A stretch of 64,000 bases of DNA, taken from positions 17,259-81,258 of the forward strand of contig RFGF01000099.1 in NCBI GenBank assembly GCA_003695915.1, written 5' to 3'. How positions within the stretch are numbered: the stretch's first letter is position 1; every line of letters starts with the position of its first letter. The notes under the pieces are model-generated. The model searched no databases and had not been told where the DNA came from. It worked only from the letters and a program-made list of their open reading frames with translations. Position numbers and translations under genes: made by a program. The DNA is from Nitrospirota bacterium (GTDB lineage Bacteria; Nitrospirota; Nitrospiria; Nitrospirales; UBA8639). Of the stretch, positions 8,439 through 17,313 are shown piece by piece.

Positions 8439-9488
8439 ATGCCTCTCCTGAGACGGTGCGCGACCGCGCGCCTCATTCGCTCCCTTACAGCAGACGGATC
8501 GCGCCTGCTGACTCTGGCCTTCGGATTGCTCGTCATTATGGCCAGCTCCGGATGGACAGCCTGCTCGGCGCAGGCCCGTTTACAAGATCCTGTTGCTCGT
8601 CTTCTTCAGGAGCTCGGCCAACGCGGGGTCAATCTCGATGGTGAACTTGCCGAGTTAAACGAACTGGCCCATCTTCGTGCGCATCCCGACCAGGCCCGAG
8701 CGCGTTATGCCGCTCTCCGGGCATCGTTGGAAACCAAACTGGCGGCCGTTCGCTCAGCCCCGCTTCCCGACCCCGACAATGCGCTCATGGCTCATCTGGC
8801 CGGCGGCGGCGTTCGGATACTGGCGATCACGGCCCATCCGGATGACGAGAATATGATGAGCGGACTACTGACCTTTGCCCGCGATTACCACAACCCGGTG
8901 CTGCTGCTGTGTCTCACGCGCGGTGAAGCCGGAGAACAGGTGACCGATGATCGACCCGTGGCAGAGGTGGGACAAAGACGGACACACGAACTTCATGCCG
9001 CGGCCACCGTTCTAGACATCGCCGTCATCATCGCCGGATTTCCCAATGGCGCATTCAAGCGCGTCGTTCCTGGCCGGACCTTCTGGTTTCCCCAAGACGT
9101 GCTGCGTGCGTGGAGGACCGATGGGGATCCTGCTCGCGTCGTGAAGACGGTCGCCACGCGTTTCGCTCCCGATCTGGTGCTGACGTTCGAACCGAACTGG
9201 GGATGGACCGGCAATCCCGAACACCGAGCTGCCGCCGTGCTGGCTCACGAGGCCGCTAAGCAGACGGGCGCGCAACTCGCCTATGCCGTCATGGTCGACA
9301 CGCCCCATACCGACCGTTTCGACACCACCATGTTTTCATCTCATCGGGGTCAGAGTTATTGGGCCGTCAAGCTCGCCGCTGCCCGTCAACACCGCTCTCA
9401 ATATCGCCTCCCCCCTGACGCCGAGCACCATCCCGAGCGATTTCCGCACCTGGCCGTTGAGCACTTCCAGCGCGTCGAAACACCCTGA
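8439..9488 (+). CDS. PIG-L/LmbE family deacetylase, exported
   Basis: Zn-dependent N-acetylglucosaminyl deacetylase-like enzymes carry the motif AHPDDE, seen here near residue 131, followed by CLTRGEAGE, RTHELHAAATVL and a later NPEHRAAAVLAHEAA with the third metal His. Substrates in the family include GlcNAc-PI, mycothiol precursors and sugar conjugates; none can be assigned here. The ATG at 8439 (AGGGGAAC before it) exposes a hydrophobic segment (LTLAFGLLVIMASSGWTACSA), so the enzyme is exported or lipid-anchored. Residues about 50-115 form a helical preamble. ATG codons at 8331 and 8388 are alternatives. Confidence 0.8.
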   Translation: MPLLRRCATARLIRSLTADGSRLLTLAFGLLVIMASSGWTACSAQARLQDPVARLLQELGQRGVNLDGELAELNELAHLRAHPDQARARYAALRASLETKLAAVRSAPLPDPDNALMAHLAGGGVRILAITAHPDDENMMSGLLTFARDYHNPVLLLCLTRGEAGEQVTDDRPVAEVGQRRTHELHAAATVLDIAVIIAGFPNGAFKRVVPGRTFWFPQDVLRAWRTDGDPARVVKTVATRFAPDLVLTFEPNWGWTGNPEHRAAAVLAHEAAKQTGAQLAYAVMVDTPHTDRFDTTMFSSHRGQSYWAVKLAAARQHRSQYRLPPDAEHHPERFPHLAVEHFQRVETP

Positions 9489-9674
9489 AGTCGGTGGCCT
9501 AAACCGTTGAAGAATTGGTGTATGGCGACCATGCGGTCCTACCGGATCTCGCGGTTCCCTGTTCACGCATCGTCATTGCCAAGACCGGCATGTTCATGAC
9601 AGAGTACGCAGCATTCCAACAGCCTCAGACCATTGGTCTAACACGATTCACCGAGCATCTTGGCACCTGCCCGG

Positions 9675-10724
9675 ATGAAAATCTCATTCTTTTCAGCGAT
9701 CCTGACTATCCTCATTCTCGGCATCGCGACCGCGATGTGGTGGCAGAACCGTCAAGACGAGCCGACGCCAAAGACGTTGACCCTGTACGGAAACGTCGAC
9801 ATCCGAGATGTCCGACTCGCTTTTCGCGCGACCGAGCGTATCGCACGCCTGTTCGTCGAGGAGGGGGATTCTGTGCAAAAGGGACAAGTGCTGGCCACGG
9901 TCGAATCCGACCGATTGCAGCAGGCCGTAGCCCGTGCGGAAGCTCGCGTCGCCGCGCAACAACAGGTCGTGGCACGGCTCCAAACAGGTAGCCGCCCGGA
10001 GGAAATCAGAAAAGCCAGAGCCGACGTTTTGGCTGCTCGTATGGATGCCATCGATGCCGAGCGGACGGCCCGACGACTCGAGCGGCTCGCCGCCAAAGAC
10101 TTGGCGACGAAGCAGGAGCGAGACGATGCTCGCGCTCGGGCCAATGCCGCGTGGGCGCGCTGGAAAGCGGCTCGCGAGACCCTTCGGTTGGTCCTGAAAG
10201 GCCCGAGAGAAGAAGACATCGCCGAAGCCAAAGCTCGCCTTCGCGCCTATCAAGCCGAATTGGCCTTGTCCCGCCGCGATCTCGCCGATGCCTCCTTGCT
10301 CGCACCCGCCGACGGGGTGATCGAAGATCGTTTGCTCGAACCCGGGGAGATGGCCTCGCCGACACGCCCTGTCTATACCCTGGCCCTCACCAACCCCGTG
10401 TGGGTTCGGGCTTATGTCTCCGAGCCGCATCTCGGGAAATTGCGCTTGGGTATGCAGGCGTTCATTTTTACCGACAGCTTTCCCGACAAGCGATACGAAG
10501 GATGGATCGGATTCATTTCTCCAACCGCACAATTTACCCCTAAAAACGTCGAAACACCGGAAATCCGCACCAGTCTGGTCTATCAAGTGCGTATCTTTGC
10601 CTGTAATCCCCAAGACGAACTCCGATTGGGCATGCCGGCGACCGTCGTGATTCCTCTCGATCAAACCCGACAATCCACCACGCCTTCGGCTGAGCACCGA
10701 TGTTCGCGCCAAACCTCGCCATGA
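9675..10724 (+). CDS. HlyD/YbhG-type membrane fusion protein
   Basis: Periplasmic adaptor of an ABC exporter. One N-terminal membrane anchor (SAILTILILGIATAMWW), a lipoyl/barrel-sandwich half (YGNVDIRDVRLAFRATERI, VEEGDSVQKGQVLA), a long alpha-hairpin rich in Ala/Arg/Glu (residues about 75-200), then the returning half (ADGVIEDRLLEPGEM) and a beta-barrel region. The call is strengthened by the overlapping ATPase and two ABC-2 permeases. The ATG at 9675 is preferred to a TTG at 9660. The stop overlaps the next start as ATGA. Confidence 0.88.
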   Translation: MKISFFSAILTILILGIATAMWWQNRQDEPTPKTLTLYGNVDIRDVRLAFRATERIARLFVEEGDSVQKGQVLATVESDRLQQAVARAEARVAAQQQVVARLQTGSRPEEIRKARADVLAARMDAIDAERTARRLERLAAKDLATKQERDDARARANAAWARWKAARETLRLVLKGPREEDIAEAKARLRAYQAELALSRRDLADASLLAPADGVIEDRLLEPGEMASPTRPVYTLALTNPVWVRAYVSEPHLGKLRLGMQAFIFTDSFPDKRYEGWIGFISPTAQFTPKNVETPEIRTSLVYQVRIFACNPQDELRLGMPATVVIPLDQTRQSTTPSAEHRCSRQTSP

Positions 10725-12535
10725 GCCCTTCATCCGAACCAGCTCCACACCAAACCGATTCCTCTGCCGAGATTCAAGACATCGTGTTGACGTTTCACGA
10801 TGTGAGCAAATCGTTTGTGTCCGGTCATCGGGTGATTCATGCCTTGACTCGGGTGTCGTTTACCGTTCGGCGGGGCACCGTCACCGGAATCATCGGACCG
10901 GACGGCGCCGGAAAAACCACGCTGATGCGGCTAGCCGCCACGCTTCTGCGCCCCGATCAGGGACACATCAGCGTGCTGGGGATGGATACGCAACGGGAGG
11001 CTGCCGCCATCTACGGACAGATCGGATATATGCCGCAACGCTTCGGATTGTACGAGGATCTCACCGTTCAGGAAAATCTCGATCTCTATGCCGACCTTCA
11101 TGGATTGGACCACGACCACCGATCCGCTCGCTACCGACAATTGATGGTCATGACCGGACTCGAGCCCTTTACCCGGCGGCTCGCCGGCCAGCTTTCCGGC
11201 GGCATGAAACAAAAATTGGGTCTGGCCTGTTCGCTCCTGGGCACTCCTCCACTTCTCTTGCTCGATGAACCGACCGTCGGGGTCGATCCGCTTTCCCGGC
11301 GCGAGCTGTGGACGATCGTCGACCGCCTGGTTCGGGAAGAAGGCACGAGCGTGGTGCTCACCACGTCGTACATCGAAGAGGCCGAGCGCTGCCCTGATGT
11401 CCTCATTCTCCACGAGGGCACGATATTAGGGCGAGCACACCCTTCGACCTTCAAACGAGAAATCGAAGGTCGTGTCTATCAGATCCACAGCTCTGCCGTA
11501 CACAAGCGGCTCATCCATGCCACGCTGACCGATCGCCCTGAAGTCGTCGATGCCATGGTGCAAGGCGAGTCCGTTCGACTGGTGCTTCGAGATCCGCATC
11601 CTGAAACGCTTGCGGCGATCGTGCCTGCCATTCCCCAGCTTTCCATCGCGCCGGTTCCGCCCAGGCTGGAAGACTGGTTTATCGTGAAATTAAGGCAACA
11701 AGCCTCGCAGCCGGCAGTTCGGTCTCAGCTCAAGCCGTTGACGGCATCGCAAACGAGCCTCTCCCCCGCGCCGCGCGCGCCGGTCATCCAAGTCCGCCAT
11801 GCACAACGGCGTTTTGGGGACTTTTACGCGGTCCATGATGTGTCGTTCGATGTATTGTCTGGAGAAATTTTCGGATTATTGGGACCCAACGGCGCCGGGA
11901 AATCGACGACGTTCCGTATGCTCTGCGGTCTCTTGCCACCGAGTGGCGGACATTTGACGGTTGCCGGCGTCGATTTGCGACGGGCTCGGTCGGCCGCCCG
12001 CCAGCGCATTGGCTATATGTCTCAAAAATTTTCGCTGTATCGGGATTTGAGTGTGAGGGAAAATTTGCGGTTTTTCAGCAGCGCTTACGGCTTACGCGGC
12101 GATCGTCGACGGGAACGGAACAATTGGGCGCTGGATCAGTTCGGCTTGAGACCCTTCGCCGATGCCGTCTCGGGTGAACTGCCTTTGGGGTACAAGCAAC
12201 GCCTGGCTCTGGCCTGTGCCCTCATGCACGAACCAGACATCCTCTTTTTGGACGAACCGACGTCCGGCGTCGATCCGTTGGCACGAAGAGAATTTTGGCA
12301 CCGGATTCTCGAATTGGCGGGTCGGGGCGTCACGATCATGGTAACGACGCATGTTCTGGAAGAAGCCGAATACTGCGATCGCATCGCCATCATGGCCCAT
12401 GGCCGCCTGCTAACCCTGGGGACGCCGGACGAGATCAAACGACGCGCCCGCACCGTGGAATGCCCGACGCCTTCGCTGGAAGACGCCTTTGTGTATCTCA
12501 TTCACACTGAACGACGACAAGCCGTCGTGTCATGA
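10721..12535 (+). CDS. ABC transporter, two fused ATP-binding domains (YbhF-like)
   Basis: 604 residues with two complete ABC nucleotide-binding domains in tandem. Domain 1: Walker A GPDGAGKTT, signature LSGGMKQK, Walker B LLLLDEPTVG. Domain 2: Walker A GPNGAGKST, a degenerate signature SGELPLGYKQR, Walker B ILFLDEPTSG and the switch His in TTHVLEEAEYC. In domain 1 the switch position is Ser (TTSYIEEAE), so the two sites may be unequal. It powers export with the two adjacent permeases. Starts with ATGA overlap on the HlyD stop; ends with ATGA overlap into the first permease. Similar to YbhF-type multidrug/efflux systems. Confidence 0.92.
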   Translation: MSPSSEPAPHQTDSSAEIQDIVLTFHDVSKSFVSGHRVIHALTRVSFTVRRGTVTGIIGPDGAGKTTLMRLAATLLRPDQGHISVLGMDTQREAAAIYGQIGYMPQRFGLYEDLTVQENLDLYADLHGLDHDHRSARYRQLMVMTGLEPFTRRLAGQLSGGMKQKLGLACSLLGTPPLLLLDEPTVGVDPLSRRELWTIVDRLVREEGTSVVLTTSYIEEAERCPDVLILHEGTILGRAHPSTFKREIEGRVYQIHSSAVHKRLIHATLTDRPEVVDAMVQGESVRLVLRDPHPETLAAIVPAIPQLSIAPVPPRLEDWFIVKLRQQASQPAVRSQLKPLTASQTSLSPAPRAPVIQVRHAQRRFGDFYAVHDVSFDVLSGEIFGLLGPNGAGKSTTFRMLCGLLPPSGGHLTVAGVDLRRARSAARQRIGYMSQKFSLYRDLSVRENLRFFSSAYGLRGDRRRERNNWALDQFGLRPFADAVSGELPLGYKQRLALACALMHEPDILFLDEPTSGVDPLARREFWHRILELAGRGVTIMVTTHVLEEAEYCDRIAIMAHGRLLTLGTPDEIKRRARTVECPTPSLEDAFVYLIHTERRQAVVS

Positions 12536-13689
12536 GCCAGTCCCGACCGCGCCGCGTGCATCGTTTCCCATCCAACAACACGTGGATGCGCCTCCGAGGG
12601 CTGATGCGGAAAGAGGCGCTTCAAATCGTGCGGGACCCGAGCAGTATCGCCATTGCGTTTCTCATCCCGGTTCTTCTGCTGCTTTTGTTCGGATACGGCA
12701 TTTCGCTCGATGCCGAGCACGTCCCCGTGGGATTGGTCGTGGAACAGCCCACGCATCTGACGGCGGAATTCACCGCCTCGTTTTTCCACTCCCGGTATTT
12801 CCTCCCGATCTCCTTCGATTCGATGACGGCAGCCGAGGAAGCCCTGCGCGAGCATCGCGTCAATGCTATCGTTCGCCTCCGAGAACCATTCGGCAAACAG
12901 ATTTCTGCCGGGGCTGTCGCCCCTGTTCAAGTCATCGTCAACGGAAGCGATGCCAATACGGCACGATTGATCATCGGATACGTCGAGGGCGCGACGGCGC
13001 GCTGGCTCGAGCGCCTGGTCCGCGAAGGCCGCACGCGCCCTCTCCCGATCGCCATCGAGCCGCGTATTTGGTTCAATGCTGAAGTGCGGAGTCGCAACTT
13101 TCTCGTACCGGGATTGGTTGCAGTGATTATGACACTGATCGGGGCACTCTTGACGGCATTGGTGATGGCTCGCGAATGGGAACGGGGGACGATGGAAGCG
13201 CTGATGACCACACCGGTAACCGCGAACGACATTCTGCTGGGTAAAATCATTCCCTATTTTTTCTTGGGCACGGGGGGGATGGTCCTGTCCGTCGTCATGG
13301 CCATCGGGTTGTTCGATGTCCCCTTTCGCGGCTCCTTCTGGGTCTTGGCTTTGGCGGGGGGCATCTTTCTCTCTGTGGCATTGGGCATGGGGCTTTTGAT
13401 TTCCGTCCTCGCCAAAAACCAGTTCGTCGCCGCCCAAGCGGCCATCATCGTCACCTTTCTCCCGGCCTTTCTCTTGTCCGGATTTTTGTTCGATATCGGG
13501 AGTATGCCGCCGCTCATTCAGGGAATCACCTATATCTTTGCTGCCCGCTATTTCGTCGAGATCCTCCAATCGGCGTTTTTGGCCGGAACGATCTGGCCGC
13601 TGTTCATTCCCAACCTTATCGCACTCCTGATCATGGCAGGGCTCTTTCTCGGCCTGTGCCGATTCATCTTCCGAAAACGACTCGAATAG
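12532..13689 (+). CDS. ABC-2 type permease (YbhS-like)
   Basis: 385 residues. One membrane helix near residues 38-58 (IAIAFLIPVLLLLLFGYGI), a periplasmic domain of about 130 residues, then five C-terminal helices (residues about 185-380), the usual ABC-2 permease layout. The coupling region EWERGTMEALMTTPVTANDILLGKI is clear. It overlaps the ATPase gene by 4 bases and is followed after 8 bases by a paralogous permease, with which it should form a heterodimer. Confidence 0.9.
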   Translation: MSQSRPRRVHRFPSNNTWMRLRGLMRKEALQIVRDPSSIAIAFLIPVLLLLLFGYGISLDAEHVPVGLVVEQPTHLTAEFTASFFHSRYFLPISFDSMTAAEEALREHRVNAIVRLREPFGKQISAGAVAPVQVIVNGSDANTARLIIGYVEGATARWLERLVREGRTRPLPIAIEPRIWFNAEVRSRNFLVPGLVAVIMTLIGALLTALVMAREWERGTMEALMTTPVTANDILLGKIIPYFFLGTGGMVLSVVMAIGLFDVPFRGSFWVLALAGGIFLSVALGMGLLISVLAKNQFVAAQAAIIVTFLPAFLLSGFLFDIGSMPPLIQGITYIFAARYFVEILQSAFLAGTIWPLFIPNLIALLIMAGLFLGLCRFIFRKRLE

Positions 13690-13697
13690 GCGATGCC

Positions 13698-14807
13698 ATG
13701 TGGGTCAGAATCCAGGCGTTGATGATCAAAGAATTCTTGGCGTTGCTCAAGGATAAAAAAACGCGCACGGTGATTTTGATTCCGCCGATGGTTCAACTCC
13801 TGGTTTTCGGGTATGCCGCCACCTTCGACCTGAATCATATCCCCTTCGCACTCTATAACGAGGATGCTGGACCCTGGGGACGGCACATGGCCGAAGCGAT
13901 CCAGGGGTCGCCGCACTTCGATCTCGTCGCACGGATTTCGCACGAAGCCGACATGGCCCCTTTGATCGACCTACGGAAGGCGCTCGTGATCGTCCGGATC
14001 GGCCAACACTTCAGCCGTCGGATCGCTCATGGCGAGCCTGCAGACATGCAAGTGCTCGTCGATGGGCGAAATTCCAACACCGCCTTGCTGGCCTTGAATT
14101 ATCTCCGAACCATCGTCCAGCAATTTATCGCCCAGATCGATGAGCCGGGCCAGTCGGTTGCGCTGCCTGTCAAGTTGGAAGTACGCGCCTGGTTCAACCC
14201 CAACCTGGAAAGCCGATGGTTTTTCATTCCGGGCATCGTGGGATCGCTCACCATGATCGTCGCCCTGTTGGTGACGGCGCTGTCCGTAGCCAGAGAGCGG
14301 GAACAAGGCACCTTCGATCAATTGTTGGTCACGCCCTTACGGCCGACAGAAATTCTGATCGGGAAAACCGTTCCCGGGTTTCTCATCGGCCTCCTGGAAG
14401 CCACCGTGATCATCGCGCTCGCCCGCTGGTGGTTCGAGATCCCGCTGGTCGGCAATCTCGTAAGCCTGTATTGTGGTCTCGCGGTCTTTTTGCTCTCCGG
14501 CTTGGGAGTGGGGCTGATGATCTCGTCCTTGGCCGTGACACAACAACAAGGCCTCCTGGGAGTCTTTGTCTTCATGGTGCCTGCGATTTTATTGTCGGGC
14601 TTTGCCACGCCCATCGCCAATATGCCATCGCCCGTTCAATACCTCACGTTCCTCAATCCCATGCGGTATTTCATGATCGTGGTGCGAGGCATCTTCCTGG
14701 AAGACATGCCCGTTGACATGTTACTCTGGCAACTCTGGCCCATGGCAGTGATCGGATTGATCGCTCTATCTTTCGCCGGCTGGTTGTTCCGTCACCGCTT
14801 GTATTGA
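13698..14807 (+). CDS. ABC-2 type permease (YbhR-like)
   Basis: 369 residues, paralogue of the preceding permease: N-terminal helix around VILIPPMVQLLVFGYA, extracellular domain, then the REREQGTFDQLLVTPLRPTEILIGKT coupling segment and C-terminal helices. The start at 13698 follows the upstream stop by 8 bases and is preferred to an in-frame start inside the previous gene at 13656. It is the last gene of the four-gene exporter operon. The transported substrate is not apparent from sequence. Confidence 0.9.
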   Translation: MWVRIQALMIKEFLALLKDKKTRTVILIPPMVQLLVFGYAATFDLNHIPFALYNEDAGPWGRHMAEAIQGSPHFDLVARISHEADMAPLIDLRKALVIVRIGQHFSRRIAHGEPADMQVLVDGRNSNTALLALNYLRTIVQQFIAQIDEPGQSVALPVKLEVRAWFNPNLESRWFFIPGIVGSLTMIVALLVTALSVAREREQGTFDQLLVTPLRPTEILIGKTVPGFLIGLLEATVIIALARWWFEIPLVGNLVSLYCGLAVFLLSGLGVGLMISSLAVTQQQGLLGVFVFMVPAILLSGFATPIANMPSPVQYLTFLNPMRYFMIVVRGIFLEDMPVDMLLWQLWPMAVIGLIALSFAGWLFRHRLY

Positions 14808-14905
14808 ACGATGGCCGGAACCGACAAGCTCGCGGGAATCGTCCGGCTTGTTCTCATGGTCCAGCTCCTAGGGGTCCACATCATGGCGACTCCCTGCGGT
14901 ACATC

Positions 14906-15925
14906 ATGTCTCTGCTTCGCCAAGATCCCACGACGAAAGACTGGGTGATCATTGCGCCCCAACGCGCCAAGCGCCCGGATCAATTCGCGCAATCCTCGCC
15001 TCATCCCTCGAGCGAAGCGCTCCCGGTTCACGACCCTTCGTGTCCGTTTTGTCCCGGCAACGAAACGCTCACGCCGCCGGAAATCCTGCGCCTTTCCGAC
15101 TCCGGAACTGGCGAATGGCAAGTCCGCGTGGTCCCTAACAAATTTCCGGCTTTGCAGCCCACCGGCCCGTCAGCTTACCGCACCCCTCATACCCTCTTTT
15201 ATGAAATGGACGGCGTGGGCTCGCACGAAGTCATCATTGAAACGCCGCGACACAACGAACGGTTGGCTTTGATGAGCGACCAGGACGTGGCCATGATTCT
15301 TCGCGCCTGCCAGCGACGATACCGCGATCTGCTCGCGCATCCCCATGTCAACAGCGTCGTGCTATTCAAAAACCATGGGAAACGCGCCGGCACCTCGTTG
15401 CAGCATCCGCATATGCAGGTGGTGGCCGCCCCGATCGCGCCCGTTCTCATGCGACGGAAGGTTGAAGTGGCCACTACGTATTATGACGAGACAGGCCGCT
15501 GTCTCTATTCCGACATGGTCGAAGCGGAACTCCAGGCCGGCAGTCGGATCGTCATAAAGAAGGACGGGTATGTGGTGTTTCAGCCTTTTGCTTCGCGGCT
15601 TCCCTTTGAAACTTGGATCATGCCCCACCGTCCCGTACCATCGTTCGCCTTGGTGTCCGAAGAGGACCTCCCCAAAGTTGCGAGCGTTCTTCGGCGAACG
15701 CTCGCGGTTTTAGACACCGCGCTCCAGAATCCCGATTTCAATCTGGTGCTGCATTCTGTTCCGACAACCGGAGGCGCGTGCGCATGGTTCTCCTGGCACA
15801 TTCAGATTCTTCCTCGGCTCACCGCCATTGCCGGGTTCGAACTGGGTTCGGGGATGTTCATCAATACCCTGTTGCCGGAGGAATCCGCTAAAATTCTACG
15901 CAACGCCTACGAGGCGCTCCCGTGA
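14906..15925 (+). CDS. galT: Galactose-1-phosphate uridylyltransferase (GalT family)
   Basis: HIT-superfamily nucleotidyltransferase. The catalytic HxHxQ is present as LQHPHMQV near residue 168; zinc-type residues occur in CPFCPGNE near residue 43; the Leloir signature VRVVPNKFPA is near residue 73. The ATG at 14906 (MSLLRQDPTTKDWVIIAP) matches the family start; the frame is open further upstream. Some members of this family act on ADP-glucose rather than UDP-hexose. Its position before a GT4 glycosyltransferase and phosphoketolase leaves open a role in glycogen or trehalose metabolism. Confidence 0.88.
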   Translation: MSLLRQDPTTKDWVIIAPQRAKRPDQFAQSSPHPSSEALPVHDPSCPFCPGNETLTPPEILRLSDSGTGEWQVRVVPNKFPALQPTGPSAYRTPHTLFYEMDGVGSHEVIIETPRHNERLALMSDQDVAMILRACQRRYRDLLAHPHVNSVVLFKNHGKRAGTSLQHPHMQVVAAPIAPVLMRRKVEVATTYYDETGRCLYSDMVEAELQAGSRIVIKKDGYVVFQPFASRLPFETWIMPHRPVPSFALVSEEDLPKVASVLRRTLAVLDTALQNPDFNLVLHSVPTTGGACAWFSWHIQILPRLTAIAGFELGSGMFINTLLPEESAKILRNAYEALP

Positions 15926-15963
15926 TCCGACAACCCCACCTGCAATAGAAAGGAGAGTTTCCC

Positions 15964-17241
15964 ATGCTGCCTGAAGTCCACGTGGGTCGGCGCTCGGCCC
16001 TCATTTCCTGTCAGATCGATCATTATCGGCTGATTGTCGGGGACGAGCTGATCGACGAAATCTTCGGCCTTGCGCACAAACTCAAAGGCCTGAAGGTGTG
16101 CGAGATCAATTCCACCGCGTTCGGGGGTGGGGTGGCTGAATTGCTCCCTCGACTCGTCCCGTTCATGGAGGCCCTAGGGCTCGACGTGGACTGGCGACTG
16201 ATCCATGCCCCGACCGAATTTTTCACGATCACCAAAGCGTTTCACAACGCCCTACAGGGGAAGCCGCATACTTTGCTCGAATCGGAAAAATCCTTGTATC
16301 TCCAGGTCAACGAGCAAACCGCCAAATTGTTGGAAGAACGGTACGATGTGATCATCGTGCACGACCCCCAGCCGGCTGCGCTGCGATACTTCGCCGGTCA
16401 GCGAGACGCCAAGTGGATCTGGCGCTGTCACATCGATAGCTCCCATCCGAGCGAAGAGGTGAGCCAATTTCTGTTGCCCTACTTGAACCTGTACGATGCC
16501 ATGATCTTTACTATGCCCGAATTTCTCATTCCCGGCATGACGGTCAAACGCATCGTATTCATTCCACCGGCCATCGATCCCTTGGCTACCAAAAACATGG
16601 ATCTGCCGTTGGATATCTGCAAGCGCGCCATGGCCGATTCGGGAGTCGATCCCACACGGCCGGTGTTGCTCCAAGTTTCGCGGTTCGACCCGTGGAAAGA
16701 TCCCTTGGGGGTCATCAAAGCTTATCAGTTGGTCAAGCAGGAATGCCGCGAGGTACAGCTCGTCTTCATCGGGGCAATGGCCGCGGACGATCCCGAAGGC
16801 TGGGCGCTCATGGATCAGGTAGAAGAAGAAGCAGCGAAAGATCCCGATATTTTTGTTTTCAATAACCTGGCCGGGATCGGCAACGCCGAAGTGAACATGT
16901 TCCAGCGCGGAAGCGACGTGATCGTCCAGAAATCCATTCGAGAGGGGTTCGGCCTGGTCGTCTCCGAGGCGTTCTGGAAGGAAAAACCGGTCGTCGCCGG
17001 AAACGCTGGCGGCATTCCCCTCCAATTTCCCGATGCCTTTCGCTGGTACCTGGTGGAAAATATCGAGGATTGCGCCGAGCGCATTCTTCATCTGCTTCGC
17101 AAGCCTGGGGCCCGCGGGGCCTTTGGCCGAGCGGGACGCGAACGCGTCCGCCAGCATTTTTTGCTGCCACGGCTCGTACGGGACCGTCTGCGGCTCATCA
17201 GAGATCTTGTGGATGGACGTGAGCCGCAGAGAAGTTCCTGA
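15964..17241 (+). CDS. GT4 glycosyltransferase, trehalose synthase (TreT)-like
   Basis: 425 residues with two Rossmann halves. The N-terminal half has the TreT-type start (STAFGGGVAELLPRLVPFM, GLDVDWRLI) and the VHDPQPA acceptor-site block; the C-terminal half has LLQVSRFDPWKDPLGVI, a EGFGLVVSEAFWK motif and AGNAGGIPLQ for nucleotide-sugar binding. TreT makes trehalose from NDP-glucose and glucose. A clear AAAGGAG precedes the ATG. Placed 38 bases after galT and 72 bases before xfp, so it belongs to the same sugar-phosphate operon. The substrate is inferred from family resemblance. Confidence 0.82.
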   Translation: MLPEVHVGRRSALISCQIDHYRLIVGDELIDEIFGLAHKLKGLKVCEINSTAFGGGVAELLPRLVPFMEALGLDVDWRLIHAPTEFFTITKAFHNALQGKPHTLLESEKSLYLQVNEQTAKLLEERYDVIIVHDPQPAALRYFAGQRDAKWIWRCHIDSSHPSEEVSQFLLPYLNLYDAMIFTMPEFLIPGMTVKRIVFIPPAIDPLATKNMDLPLDICKRAMADSGVDPTRPVLLQVSRFDPWKDPLGVIKAYQLVKQECREVQLVFIGAMAADDPEGWALMDQVEEEAAKDPDIFVFNNLAGIGNAEVNMFQRGSDVIVQKSIREGFGLVVSEAFWKEKPVVAGNAGGIPLQFPDAFRWYLVENIEDCAERILHLLRKPGARGAFGRAGRERVRQHFLLPRLVRDRLRLIRDLVDGREPQRSS

Positions 17242-17313
17242 CCAGATCACCGCATTCAATTTTCATCCGATGACACTATCGTCGCGACAAAACCACGGCA
17301 AGGAGGACGTTCT

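Noticed and set aside
9693..10748. 351-codon minus strand frame
   Set aside because: Antisense to the HlyD adaptor, which has a clear domain pattern and operon context.
12502..13569. 355-codon minus strand frame
   Set aside because: Antisense shadow of the first ABC-2 permease; the composition is Asp/Gly/His-rich and not protein-like.
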